Below the pieces are notes generated by a model that worked only from the letters and a program-made list of their open reading frames with translations, was not told the DNA's origin and searched no databases. The translations under genes and the position numbers were made by a program. A stretch of DNA of 9,394 nt from JAZBPO01 sp036351675 (GTDB lineage: Bacteria; Pseudomonadota; Gammaproteobacteria; Pseudomonadales; Azotimanducaceae). The stretch is taken from positions 1 through 9,394 of the forward strand of contig JAZBPO010000145.1 in assembly GCA_036351675.1 (NCBI GenBank), in the 5' to 3' direction. Of the stretch, positions 1 to 6,654 are shown piece after piece (within the stretch, counting starts at the first letter, position 1; each line of letters opens with the position of its first letter).

Positions 1-495
1 CGCCCTGCGTGCCCAGATGCGCACCCGGCGCAGGGGGCGGATCTCGGCATAGGCGCAGGGCAGGGCCCGCGCGAGATTCCCGGAACCACACACGAGCAGG
101 GTCTCGGCGTCTTCGCGAGCGAGGTGCCGGGCCGCGAGCGCGGAGGCGGCCGCCGTGCGGCGCGTGGTCAGGGCCGCGGCGTCGAGCAGGGCGAGGGGTG
201 TGCCGTGCTCGGGATGGAACAGCACGTACAGGCCCTGGATGCGCGGCTTGCCGCGTTGATCGTTGTGTTCGAAGAGCGTGACGAGCTTGACGCCGATCTC
301 GCCGGCCGGAACCCATGCCGGCATGACCAGCAGGTCCCGTTGCTCGGGTCTCCCGGGCGCTGCGCCGAGATCGCCATGGATGCGCAGGGGCGTCTCCACC
401 GGCCGCCGGAAGGCATGTGCCAGGGTGTCGATGAGGGCGCCGAAGGGTAGGCGCGCGACGACGGCTTCGGCGTCGATGTACTCGGGTGCGTCCAT
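1..495 (-). CDS. Ornithine cyclodeaminase/mu-crystallin family reductase, N-terminal half (probable delta1-pyrroline-2-carboxylate or ketimine reductase)
   Basis: This gene is cut by the left edge. 165 codons are visible of a family that is usually about 310-330 residues. The ATG at 495 is preceded by AGAGGAAG, a good ribosome binding site. Visible family marks are a VMPAW stretch (57-61), GVKLVTLFEHND (68-79) with the conserved Lys70, LDAAALTTRRTAAASALAAR (104-123) with the conserved Arg pair, and the start of the Rossmann fold, LLVCGSGNLA (133-142, GxGxxA). True ornithine cyclodeaminases have a Glu two residues before the Met-Pro and a KxVN motif. Here these are Leu56 and KLVT, which fits the cyclic-imine (Pyr2C) reductase branch better than ornithine cyclodeamination. 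The expected reaction is NAD(P)H reduction of delta1-pyrroline-2-carboxylate to L-proline in the cytoplasm. It is divergent from putA, which would consume that proline. The family is clear, but the substrate is inferred. Confidence 0.85.
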   Translation of the reverse strand, partial: MDAPEYIDAEAVVARLPFGALIDTLAHAFRRPVETPLRIHGDLGAAPGRPEQRDLLVMPAWVPAGEIGVKLVTLFEHNDQRGKPRIQGLYVLFHPEHGTPLALLDAAALTTRRTAAASALAARHLAREDAETLLVCGSGNLARALPCAYAEIRPLRRVRIWARRA

Positions 496-640
496 GGCTT
501 CCTCTCGCGTCGCACGGCCGATGCTGGCGGCGCAGGGGCACGGGCGCAACGCCGGCGGGCGGACAGCGAAGCGGGCTGCGCGACTTCGCGGCCCGGCGTA
601 TCTTCCGAATTCCCCGCAGTGAACCGGACGGAGTCCAGCC
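496..640. promoter_or_regulatory. Shared divergent upstream region of the reductase gene and putA, with a short inverted repeat
   Basis: This 145-bp gap separates two divergent start codons, so both promoters should lie here or just inside the genes. A perfect short inverted repeat, CGCGA-CT-TCGCG, sits at 579-590, with flanking GGGC (573-576) and GCCC (590-593) that extend the symmetry imperfectly. It could be an operator for a dimeric regulator, but in DNA this GC-rich a 5-bp arm can arise by chance. A weak -10-like TATCTT at 599-604 faces putA without a convincing -35. No regulator gene is visible in the window. Confidence 0.3.
630..633 (+). promoter_or_regulatory. Ribosome binding site that supports the GTG start of putA
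   Basis: GGAG lies 7 nt before the GTG at 641. An in-frame TGA at 620-622 rules out any earlier start, so GTG 641 is the longest possible start and has a properly spaced Shine-Dalgarno core. Confidence 0.65.
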
Positions 641-3600
641 GTGCACGACGCCACGCCCCTCGCCCGGGCCCGCCACCTCGTCGCCGCGCGCAAGCTCGAG
701 GACGAGACCACGAACGTGGAGCGGCTGCTCGAGGCCGGCGCCCTCTCCGCCACGGCACGCGCCCGGGCCCTCGATCGCGCGCGCGACCTGGTTCGGACGG
801 CGCGCGCCCGACGCTCCGACCGCTCCCCCCTCGACGCCTTCCTGGAAGAGTACGGGCTCTCCAACGAGGAGGGGGTGGCGCTCATGTGCCTCGCGGAGGC
901 GCTGCTGCGGATCCCGGACGACGACACGATCGACGAGCTCATCGCCGACAAGATCCCGCAGGGCAGGTGGTCCGAGCACCTCGGTGGTTCCGATGCGCTG
1001 ATGGTGAACGCGAGTACCTGGGCGCTCATGCTCACGGGACGGGTGATCGAGCCATCCGCGATCATGGGCGGCGAGCCGCCGCGCAGCTGGCTTCGGCGCA
1101 TGCTCTCGCGCGTCGGCGAACCCGTGATCCGCGAGTCCGTACGCGCGGCCATGCGCATCCTCGGCCGCGAGTTCGTCCTCGGCGAGACCATCGCCGACGC
1201 GATCCGCCGCGGCGGCCGCGAGTACAAGGACCGCGCCCTGTTCTCCTTCGACATGCTCGGCGAGGGCGCGCGTACGAGGGCCATGGCGGAGCGCTATCTC
1301 GAGCACTACGCGAGCGCCATCGAAGCCGTGGCCGAGACCGCGCGCGGCGACGACGTACGGGCGCGGAACGGCATCTCCATCAAGATCTCGGCGCTCCATC
1401 CGAAATACGACCCGGCGCACTTCGCGGGCAGTGAGGACGAGCTGTACGCCGCGCTCAGGTCCCTCGCACTCGCGGCGAAGGCCGGCAACATCGGCCTCAA
1501 CGTCGATGCGGAGGAGGCGGACCGCCTCGAGATCTCCATGGCGCTCTTCGAGCGCCTCGCGCGCGACCCGGAACTCGATGGCTACGAGGGGCTCGGCTTC
1601 GTGGTGCAGGTCTACGGCAAGCGCGCGACGGCCACCATCGAGTGGCTAGCGGCCCTGTCGCGAGAGACGGACCGGCAGCTCATGGTGCGCCTGGTGAAGG
1701 GCGCCTACTGGGACGCGGAGATCAAGCATGCGCAGGTCGAGGGCCTGGCGGGCTTTCCCGTGTTCACCCGCAAGGCGTCCACGGACCTCAGCTATCTCGT
1801 CTGCGCCCGCATGCTGCTGGAGGCCGAAGGTCGCATCTACCCGCAGTTCGCCACGCACAACGCGCACACCGTCGCGGCGATCATGGAACTCGCAGGGGAG
1901 AAGCGGGACTTCGAGTTCCAGCGTCTGCACGGCATGGGGGAACTGCTCTACGAGGTGTGCATCGCGGCCTGGAACGACTTTCCACGCCTGCGCACCTACG
2001 CGCCGGTGGGCGTACACGAGGACCTGCTCGCCTATCTGGTCCGGCGCCTGCTCGAGAACGGCGCCAACTCATCCTTCGTGAACCGCTTCCTCGACGAGCG
2101 CTATCCGGTGGAGGAGGTGGTCACGGACCCGATCGCCACTGTGCGCGCGACGGACACGATTCCGCATCCTGACATTCCGCTGCCCGAGAACCTCTACGCG
2201 CCGCGGCGCAACTCGACGTCCGTCGATCTCGCCTCGGACTCGGAACTCGGGCGCCTCGGAGAGGCCTATGCGGCGCTGGAAGGTACGCGCTTCGAGGCCG
2301 GCCCGGTCGTCGGTGGCCGCGTGAAGGACGGCACGCGCGTCGAGGTGCGCGACCCGGCGGATCGCGAGCGCATCGTCGGGACCGTCGCCCTCGCCGACGC
2401 GTCACTGCTCGATGCGGCCGTCTCCGGCGCCCGCGCGGCCCAGCCCGAGTGGGACGGCCGTGGCGGCGCGGCCCGTGCGGAGGTGCTCGAGCGCATCGCC
2501 GAGCTCTACGAGGCGAATCTCGAACGGCTCATGTACGTCGCCTGTCGGGAGGCGGGCAAGAATCTCCCTGACGCCCTCGCCGAGGTGCGCGAGGCCGTCG
2601 ACTTCTGCCGCTACTATGCCGAGCGCGCGCGTGAACTGTTCGCCGGGCCGACGGGACTACCGGGGCCCACCGGCGAGCGCAACCAGCTCACGCTGGAAGG
2701 TCGGGGCGTCTTCGCCTGCATCAGCCCCTGGAACTTCCCGCTCGCGATCTTCACGGGGCAGATCGCCGGGGCGCTGGCGGCGGGCAATGCGGTCGTCGCC
2801 AAGCCTGCGGAGCAGACGTGCCTGATCGCGGCCGAAGCGGTCAAGCTCATGCACGAGGCCGGCGTCCCGGGCGACGCGCTCCAGCTCCTGCCCGGCGACG
2901 GGCCTGCCGTCGGCGCGCCGCTCGTGCGTCACCCGGGCATCGACGGCGTCGCCTTCACCGGCTCGGACGCCACGGCCCGCGCCATCCGCCTCGCCATCGC
3001 CGAGCGCGAGGGGCCCATGATCCCGCTCGTCGCCGAGACGGGTGGGCTGAACGCCATGTTCGTGGACTCCTCGGCGCTCCTCGAGGCCGTGACCGACGAC
3101 GTGGTGCGCTCCGCCTTCGGCTCTGCGGGCCAGCGCTGTTCGGCGCTGCGCGTGCTCTATCTGCAGGCCGACGTGTACGAGAAGGGTCTGGAACTGATCC
3201 GCGGCGCCATGGACGCACTGGTGATCGGCGATCCGGCGCAGCCCGCGACGGACGTCGGACCGGTCATCGACGAGGAGGCGAAGGCCATGCTCCTCGCGCA
3301 CGTGGAGGACATGCAGGCGAAGGGCTTCACGCACCACACGGTGCCGCTGCCGGATGCATGCGCGGCCGGCACCTTCGTCGCGCCGACACTCTTCGAGATC
3401 GGTACGCTCGCGGATCTCCCCGGGGAGAAGTTCGGGCCGATCCTGCACGTCCGGAAGTTCGAGGAGGATGATCTCGAACTGTGCATGGAGGAGGTCGCGG
3501 CGTCACGCTACGGCCTCACGCTCGGTATCCACTCGCGCATCGACGGCCGCTCACGCTGGATCGCCGAGACCCTTCCGGTCGGCAATGCCTACGTGAACCG

Positions 3601-3775
3601 GAACATGATCGGCGCCATCGTCGGTTCCCAGCCCTTCGGCGGTCGCGGCCTGTCCGGCACCGGCCCGAAGGCCGGCGGCCCGCACTACCTCCTCGCCTTC
3701 GCGACGGAGCGAAGCGTCACGATCAACACCGCCGCCAGCGGCGGCAACGCCGAACTCCTGCGCCTCATCCGCTGA
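641..3775 (+). CDS. putA: Bifunctional proline dehydrogenase / L-glutamate gamma-semialdehyde dehydrogenase (short-form PutA)
   Basis: PutA oxidises L-proline to pyrroline-5-carboxylate with FAD, passing electrons to the quinone pool, then oxidises the glutamate semialdehyde to glutamate with NAD+. The protein has 1044 residues and a GTG start. An alpha-helical arm with EEGVALMCLAEALLR (about 76-90) precedes the proline dehydrogenase barrel (about 185-485), which has ISIKISALHPKYD, VDAEEADRLE, VRLVKGAYWDAEIKHAQVEG, FATHNAHT and RRLLENGANSSFVN (Arg468/Arg469 bind the proline carboxylate). The aldehyde dehydrogenase half (about 560-1030) has ISPWNFP (Asn698), AETGGLNAM (Glu799) and GQRCSALRVL (catalytic Cys833). 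It ends in the typical NTAASGGNAELL. The N-terminal ribbon-helix-helix repressor domain and the extra C-terminal domain of the roughly 1320-residue enterobacterial form are absent, so it is unlikely to repress its own gene. It is divergent from the reductase gene and convergent with the PLP-enzyme gene. Confidence 0.98.
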   Translation: MHDATPLARARHLVAARKLEDETTNVERLLEAGALSATARARALDRARDLVRTARARRSDRSPLDAFLEEYGLSNEEGVALMCLAEALLRIPDDDTIDELIADKIPQGRWSEHLGGSDALMVNASTWALMLTGRVIEPSAIMGGEPPRSWLRRMLSRVGEPVIRESVRAAMRILGREFVLGETIADAIRRGGREYKDRALFSFDMLGEGARTRAMAERYLEHYASAIEAVAETARGDDVRARNGISIKISALHPKYDPAHFAGSEDELYAALRSLALAAKAGNIGLNVDAEEADRLEISMALFERLARDPELDGYEGLGFVVQVYGKRATATIEWLAALSRETDRQLMVRLVKGAYWDAEIKHAQVEGLAGFPVFTRKASTDLSYLVCARMLLEAEGRIYPQFATHNAHTVAAIMELAGEKRDFEFQRLHGMGELLYEVCIAAWNDFPRLRTYAPVGVHEDLLAYLVRRLLENGANSSFVNRFLDERYPVEEVVTDPIATVRATDTIPHPDIPLPENLYAPRRNSTSVDLASDSELGRLGEAYAALEGTRFEAGPVVGGRVKDGTRVEVRDPADRERIVGTVALADASLLDAAVSGARAAQPEWDGRGGAARAEVLERIAELYEANLERLMYVACREAGKNLPDALAEVREAVDFCRYYAERARELFAGPTGLPGPTGERNQLTLEGRGVFACISPWNFPLAIFTGQIAGALAAGNAVVAKPAEQTCLIAAEAVKLMHEAGVPGDALQLLPGDGPAVGAPLVRHPGIDGVAFTGSDATARAIRLAIAEREGPMIPLVAETGGLNAMFVDSSALLEAVTDDVVRSAFGSAGQRCSALRVLYLQADVYEKGLELIRGAMDALVIGDPAQPATDVGPVIDEEAKAMLLAHVEDMQAKGFTHHTVPLPDACAAGTFVAPTLFEIGTLADLPGEKFGPILHVRKFEEDDLELCMEEVAASRYGLTLGIHSRIDGRSRWIAETLPVGNAYVNRNMIGAIVGSQPFGGRGLSGTGPKAGGPHYLLAFATERSVTINTAASGGNAELLRLIR

Positions 3776-3786
3776 CCGGATACCCA

Positions 3787-3824
3787 GGGGTCGGAGTGCA
3801 TTTCCTCTGACCACTCTGGCACCC
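3787..3824 (+). repeat. Hairpin repeat, left pair, copy 1
   Basis: This is a 38-nt element with left arm GGGGTCGGAGTG and right arm CACTCTGGCACCC around a T-rich loop. The arms pair over 12 positions with two G-U pairs and one mismatch. It begins 11 nt after the putA stop. Copy 2 starts exactly 44 nt later, and two further copies lie in reverse orientation at 5176-5257. The arms are conserved while the loop varies, which suggests that structure matters. Confidence 0.9.
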
Positions 3825-3830
3825 ACGACG

Positions 3831-3866
3831 GGGGTCGGAGTGGATATTTTCTGACCACTCCGGCAC
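3831..3866 (+). repeat. Hairpin repeat, left pair, copy 2
   Basis: This is the second copy, in the same orientation as copy 1 after a 6-nt spacer. Here the stem is tighter: CGGAGTGG pairs perfectly with CCACTCCG around an 11-nt loop (ATATTTTCTGA), extendable by a T-G and a G-C pair. The change from T to C in the right arm (CTCTGG to CTCCGG) turns a G-U pair into G-C, so pairing is kept. It ends 8 nt from the stop codon of the minus-strand PLP-enzyme gene. Confidence 0.9.
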
Positions 3867-3874
3867 TTCGCCGC

Positions 3875-5146
3875 TCAGGCGTTCGCGGGGAACACCGGCC
3901 AACGGTCGACGATTCGTCCGTCCTCGACGACGCGCAGGTCGCCGAACTGCAGCATCACGAACTCGCTCTGGGTCGGACGCAGGAACACGTGATCGCCCGG
4001 CTGCAGATCGACGGCCGTGGAGGTGCTGAGCGGTTCCTGGTTCGTGGAGTGGTAGAGCGCCTCGGGGATGCCCGACGGCGAGACGTAGCGCGCCTTCCAG
4101 TAGCCGCCGTAGACGAAGTAGAGGCGTCGGCGGTTCGGGTCCCACCACTGCATGAGGTCCGTAGCGAGCTTCGGGGCGGGCGCCTTCAGTTCGTCGTAGC
4201 GCTTCAGGATCGGCGTGGCGATGAACAGGGCAGGCTGATTGTCCTCGAGCAGCGCCGTGTCGAAGTCCGTCGGCTTCACGATGCCCGAGCCCGCGGCAAG
4301 ATCGTTCATGAGGCCGTCGCGCTCGTAGAGGCGCAGCGTGTGGCTGCCGGCGCCATTCAGGGTCAGGCGCGACGGATCGTGACCGGCGGCCCGAGCGACA
4401 TCGACGAAGCCGCGGTAGATGCCGAGCGCCGCCTGAACGGGCTGCTCGTCGACCGACGTCGCCCCGGTCAGATGCGGCTCGTAGCCCATGAGGCCGGCGA
4501 AGGACAGGTGCTGCGGGTCGTCGGCGATCGTCTCGAGCAGCGGGACGAGGGCCTCCGGCGCGGGCAGACCGCCACGATGCAGACCGATGTCGATCTCCAC
4601 GTTGATGCGCAGGGGCACGCCCAGCTCCCGCGCCAGAGCCCGGTACTCGGCAAGCCGCTGTGGAGTGTCGACGAGCCACTGGATCTGCCGCGCCGGATCG
4701 AAGGGGCCCTCACCGAGCTCCGCATAGAAGCTTCGCACGGCCTGCACCGGCATGGGCTTGCCCAGGAGTACGTCGGCCTCGGGGAACTCGCGGGCGATGA
4801 CGTTGAGGAAGGGCTGGTGGAAGACCATCAGCGCCTTCGTCGACGCTCGCGTCATCACCGCGCGCAGAAGCGGCACCGAGGGCAGGGACTTCACCACGAC
4901 GCGCCAGGTCTTCCCGGGCCCGACGGAGCCCGCGATCACGTCGACGTTCCGCAGCAGGCGGGCCTTGTCCACGACCATGGCCGGATGGCCGGGGCCTTCC
5001 CGTTTCAGGAGCTCGTTCAGCGTCGAGAAGTAGGCGTCGTGCGGGCGGGTCACGTCGCGGGGCTTCGAAACCATGGCGCCGCCCAGGCCCACCGCGGTGA
5101 GGCCAGCCGCGCCCGCAGCGAGGACCTTCCTGCGGTTCATCGCCAT
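3875..5146 (-). CDS. Tat-exported fold-type III PLP enzyme, D-threonine aldolase/D-serine dehydratase-like (alanine racemase N-terminal fold), lacking the HxC metal site
   Basis: The protein has 423 residues. The N-terminus carries a twin-arginine signal (NRRKVLAAG, residues 4-12) followed by a hydrophobic Ala/Gly stretch, so export of the folded protein to the periplasm is likely. The PLP barrel follows: PAMVVDKARLLRNV (55-68), the probable PLP lysine Lys86 in RVVVKSLPS, NVEIDIGLHRGGL (182-194), GYEPH (221-225), NGAGSHT (264-270) and SGIVKPTDFD (287-296). The C-terminal beta domain has GDHVFLRPTQSEFV (384-397). Where dehydratases and aldolases have the metal-binding His-x-Cys, this one has Gln393-Ser-Glu395. 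It may therefore be a racemase-like or otherwise altered enzyme; the substrate is unknown. The ATG at 5146 follows GGGGGAAG, and a second ATG at 5140 is possible. It lies downstream of the flavoenzyme gene on the same strand, across 140 bp filled mostly by two repeats, and is convergent with putA. Confidence 0.88.
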   Translation of the reverse strand: MAMNRRKVLAAGAAGLTAVGLGGAMVSKPRDVTRPHDAYFSTLNELLKREGPGHPAMVVDKARLLRNVDVIAGSVGPGKTWRVVVKSLPSVPLLRAVMTRASTKALMVFHQPFLNVIAREFPEADVLLGKPMPVQAVRSFYAELGEGPFDPARQIQWLVDTPQRLAEYRALARELGVPLRINVEIDIGLHRGGLPAPEALVPLLETIADDPQHLSFAGLMGYEPHLTGATSVDEQPVQAALGIYRGFVDVARAAGHDPSRLTLNGAGSHTLRLYERDGLMNDLAAGSGIVKPTDFDTALLEDNQPALFIATPILKRYDELKAPAPKLATDLMQWWDPNRRRLYFVYGGYWKARYVSPSGIPEALYHSTNQEPLSTSTAVDLQPGDHVFLRPTQSEFVMLQFGDLRVVEDGRIVDRWPVFPANA

Positions 5147-5175
5147 GTCGATCTTCCCCCTTGCTTTCGCGCCGA

Positions 5176-5213
5176 GGGTGCCAGAGTGGTCAGGAAAAAT
5201 GCACTCCGACCCC
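5176..5213 (-). repeat. Hairpin repeat, right pair, copy 3 (reverse orientation)
   Basis: The reverse complement of this 38-nt stretch has the same arms as copy 1 (GGGGTCGGAGTG and CACTCTGGCACCC) and differs only in the loop (CATTTTTCCTGAC). It lies 29 nt upstream of the PLP-enzyme start codon and about 15 nt before its ribosome binding site, so there is almost no room for a separate promoter between the repeat and the gene. Confidence 0.9.
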
Positions 5214-5219
5214 AGCCCT

Positions 5220-5257
5220 GGGTGCCAGAGTGGTCAGGGAAAAAGCACTCCGACCCC
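5220..5257 (-). repeat. Hairpin repeat, right pair, copy 4 (reverse orientation)
   Basis: Read on the minus strand this copy has the same arms, with loop CTTTTTCCCTGAC. It is 44 nt from copy 3, the same period as the left pair, with a 6-nt spacer of different sequence. Its GGGG end is 29 nt after the stop codon of the flavoenzyme gene. The T-run is inside the loop rather than after the stem, so it is not a classical intrinsic terminator. Confidence 0.9.
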
Positions 5258-5286
5258 GGGCCATGACCCCGGTCCGTTCATCGGGT

Positions 5287-6654
5287 TCACGCGTCGAGCA
5301 TGGCGTGGAGGTGGGGGTTGAGCATGCGGCCCTCGGGGTCGAACTCGGCGCGGATGCGGCGGAAGTCGTCGAAGCGCGGATAGAGCTCGCGCAGTTCGCC
5401 CGCCGTGAGCGAGTGGACCTTGCCCCAGTGCGGGCGCCCGCCGTACTTCGCGAACACGGGCTCGATGCGATCGAAGTAGGGGCGGTGATCGCGTTCGGCG
5501 AAGTCGTGGATGGAGATCGACACGCGCGGACCGCCCTCGAACATGGACAGCCAGGGCGTCTCGGCGCCGACGTAGCGCACCTCGAGCGGGAAGGTGACGT
5601 CGATGCCCTCGGCGATCGTGTCCATCACCTCGCGTACGCAGGCCATGCCGACGTCGGCGGGCACCGAGTACTCCATCTCGTTGAAGCGCGTGTTGCGGAT
5701 GTTGCAGAGGATGCCGTAGCTCGCGTCCGCTGCTTCCGTCTCGTCGATCGCCTGGGCGATCTCGTTGGCGAGCGGGCGTCTGAGCCGGAGGGGCGTCGCG
5801 AGCAGGAGTTCGAGGGCTTCGCGCAGCGCGGCGTCCTCCTCCGGCGTCGGCGGCGGGTTGTGCGTCGGTGCGTCCGCCGGCGCCTCGTCGATCTCGAGCG
5901 CCAGGGCCCAGTCGCAGTGCGGCAGCGGGAAGAACTCGAAGTGGCGGTGAGCGCGGACGCGGGCGTCGAACTCCGCGAGCAGGACGTCGAGCCTCGCAGT
6001 GAAGTTGCGCGCGCGCAGGCGGTAGGGTGCCACGTTCGCGAGCGTCGCTTCCGTCACCACCCCGAGCGCGCCGAGGTTCGTGGCGGCGGCGGCGAGGAGG
6101 TCGGGCTCCGAGGCATCGATGGAGCGCAGCTCGCCGCGCGACGTCACGATGCGCAGCGCCTCGACCTGCCCCGACAGGCTCGGGAAGTCGCCGGTGCCGT
6201 GGGTCGCCGTCGCGAGGGCGCCGGCGAGGGTCTGCCGGTCGATGTCGGGCAGGTTCACGCTGGCCTGGCCAGCGCGTTCGAGCAGTGGGCCGAGATCGGC
6301 GAGGCGCGTCCCGGCCCGGACGCGTGCGCGGCGGCCGGCCTCGTCGATTTCCGCCAGGCCTGCAAGACGGTCGATGGCGACGAGATCGCCGTCCGTGGGC
6401 ACCAGCGGCGAGAAGGAATGGCCGCTGCCGACAGGTCGGAAGGGGGCCGTGGTCGTGCGCAGGAAACGTGCGAGTTCGGCCTCGTCGGCCGGCGCGACGC
6501 GGGCACGCGGCATCGCTGCGAGGGCGCCGGACCAGTTCCGCCAGGGTGTGGGCGTCGGTACGGCGGCGCCTGCCGCCAGGCTCGCCGGGCCCGCGGCGGC
6601 GAGGGCGGCGGCGCGGACGAACGTGCCGAGGATGTCGCGACGCGACCGCTTCAT
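5287..6654 (-). CDS. Tat-exported D-arabinono-1,4-lactone oxidase family FAD enzyme (aldonolactone oxidase/dehydrogenase)
   Basis: The protein has 455 residues and belongs to the VAO/PCMH flavoprotein superfamily with an ALO C-terminal domain. Such enzymes oxidise aldonolactones or sugar alcohols. A twin-arginine signal (SRRDILG, 4-10) and a long Ala-rich segment to about residue 32 indicate export. FAD-domain marks are RPVGSGHSFSPL (73-84; His79 is at the position that binds FAD covalently in relatives), ATHGTGDFPSLSGQVEALRI (150-169) and NLGALGVVTEATL (193-205). ALO-domain marks are FEFFPLP (239-245), MEYSVP (327-332), FPLEVRYVG (355-363), PHWGKVH (408-414) and EGRMLNPHL (441-449). The ATG overlaps the stop of the upstream cytochrome gene (ATGA), with GGAGGAAAG inside that gene, so translation is probably coupled. 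Use of a cytochrome rather than oxygen as acceptor is inferred from the context. The substrate is not determined. Confidence 0.93.
   Translation of the reverse strand: MKRSRRDILGTFVRAAALAAAGPASLAAGAAVPTPTPWRNWSGALAAMPRARVAPADEAELARFLRTTTAPFRPVGSGHSFSPLVPTDGDLVAIDRLAGLAEIDEAGRRARVRAGTRLADLGPLLERAGQASVNLPDIDRQTLAGALATATHGTGDFPSLSGQVEALRIVTSRGELRSIDASEPDLLAAAATNLGALGVVTEATLANVAPYRLRARNFTARLDVLLAEFDARVRAHRHFEFFPLPHCDWALALEIDEAPADAPTHNPPPTPEEDAALREALELLLATPLRLRRPLANEIAQAIDETEAADASYGILCNIRNTRFNEMEYSVPADVGMACVREVMDTIAEGIDVTFPLEVRYVGAETPWLSMFEGGPRVSISIHDFAERDHRPYFDRIEPVFAKYGGRPHWGKVHSLTAGELRELYPRFDDFRRIRAEFDPEGRMLNPHLHAMLDA

Noticed and set aside
168..758. Minus-strand frame of 196 codons spanning the reductase start and the putA start
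   Set aside because: It runs in the wrong frame over the reductase gene, crosses the intergenic gap and overlaps putA. Its sequence is low-complexity Arg/Ala/Ser without family motifs.
641..3775. Truncated or frameshifted PutA, because it lacks the ends of the enterobacterial protein
   Set aside because: The reading frame is intact from proline dehydrogenase through the aldehyde dehydrogenase and ends with the usual C-terminal motif. About 1000-1050 residues is the normal size of the short PutA class.
3787..3866. Left repeats as a standard intrinsic terminator for putA
   Set aside because: The stems are plausible but the T-run is inside the loop, not after the stem, and the same element recurs elsewhere as a family. 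A termination role remains possible but not by the classical signature.
3765..4679. Minus-strand frame whose end reads through the left repeats (VPEWSENIHSDP-like peptide)
   Set aside because: It is a shifted shadow of the PLP-enzyme gene that happens to stay open through the hairpin repeats. The repeat-encoded peptide is an artefact of translating the element.
3787..5257. CRISPR array or integron cassette with attC sites
   Set aside because: There are only two copies per side with 6-nt spacers and no cas genes, which excludes CRISPR. I see no GTTRRRY core sites at the repeat edges, so attC is not supported.
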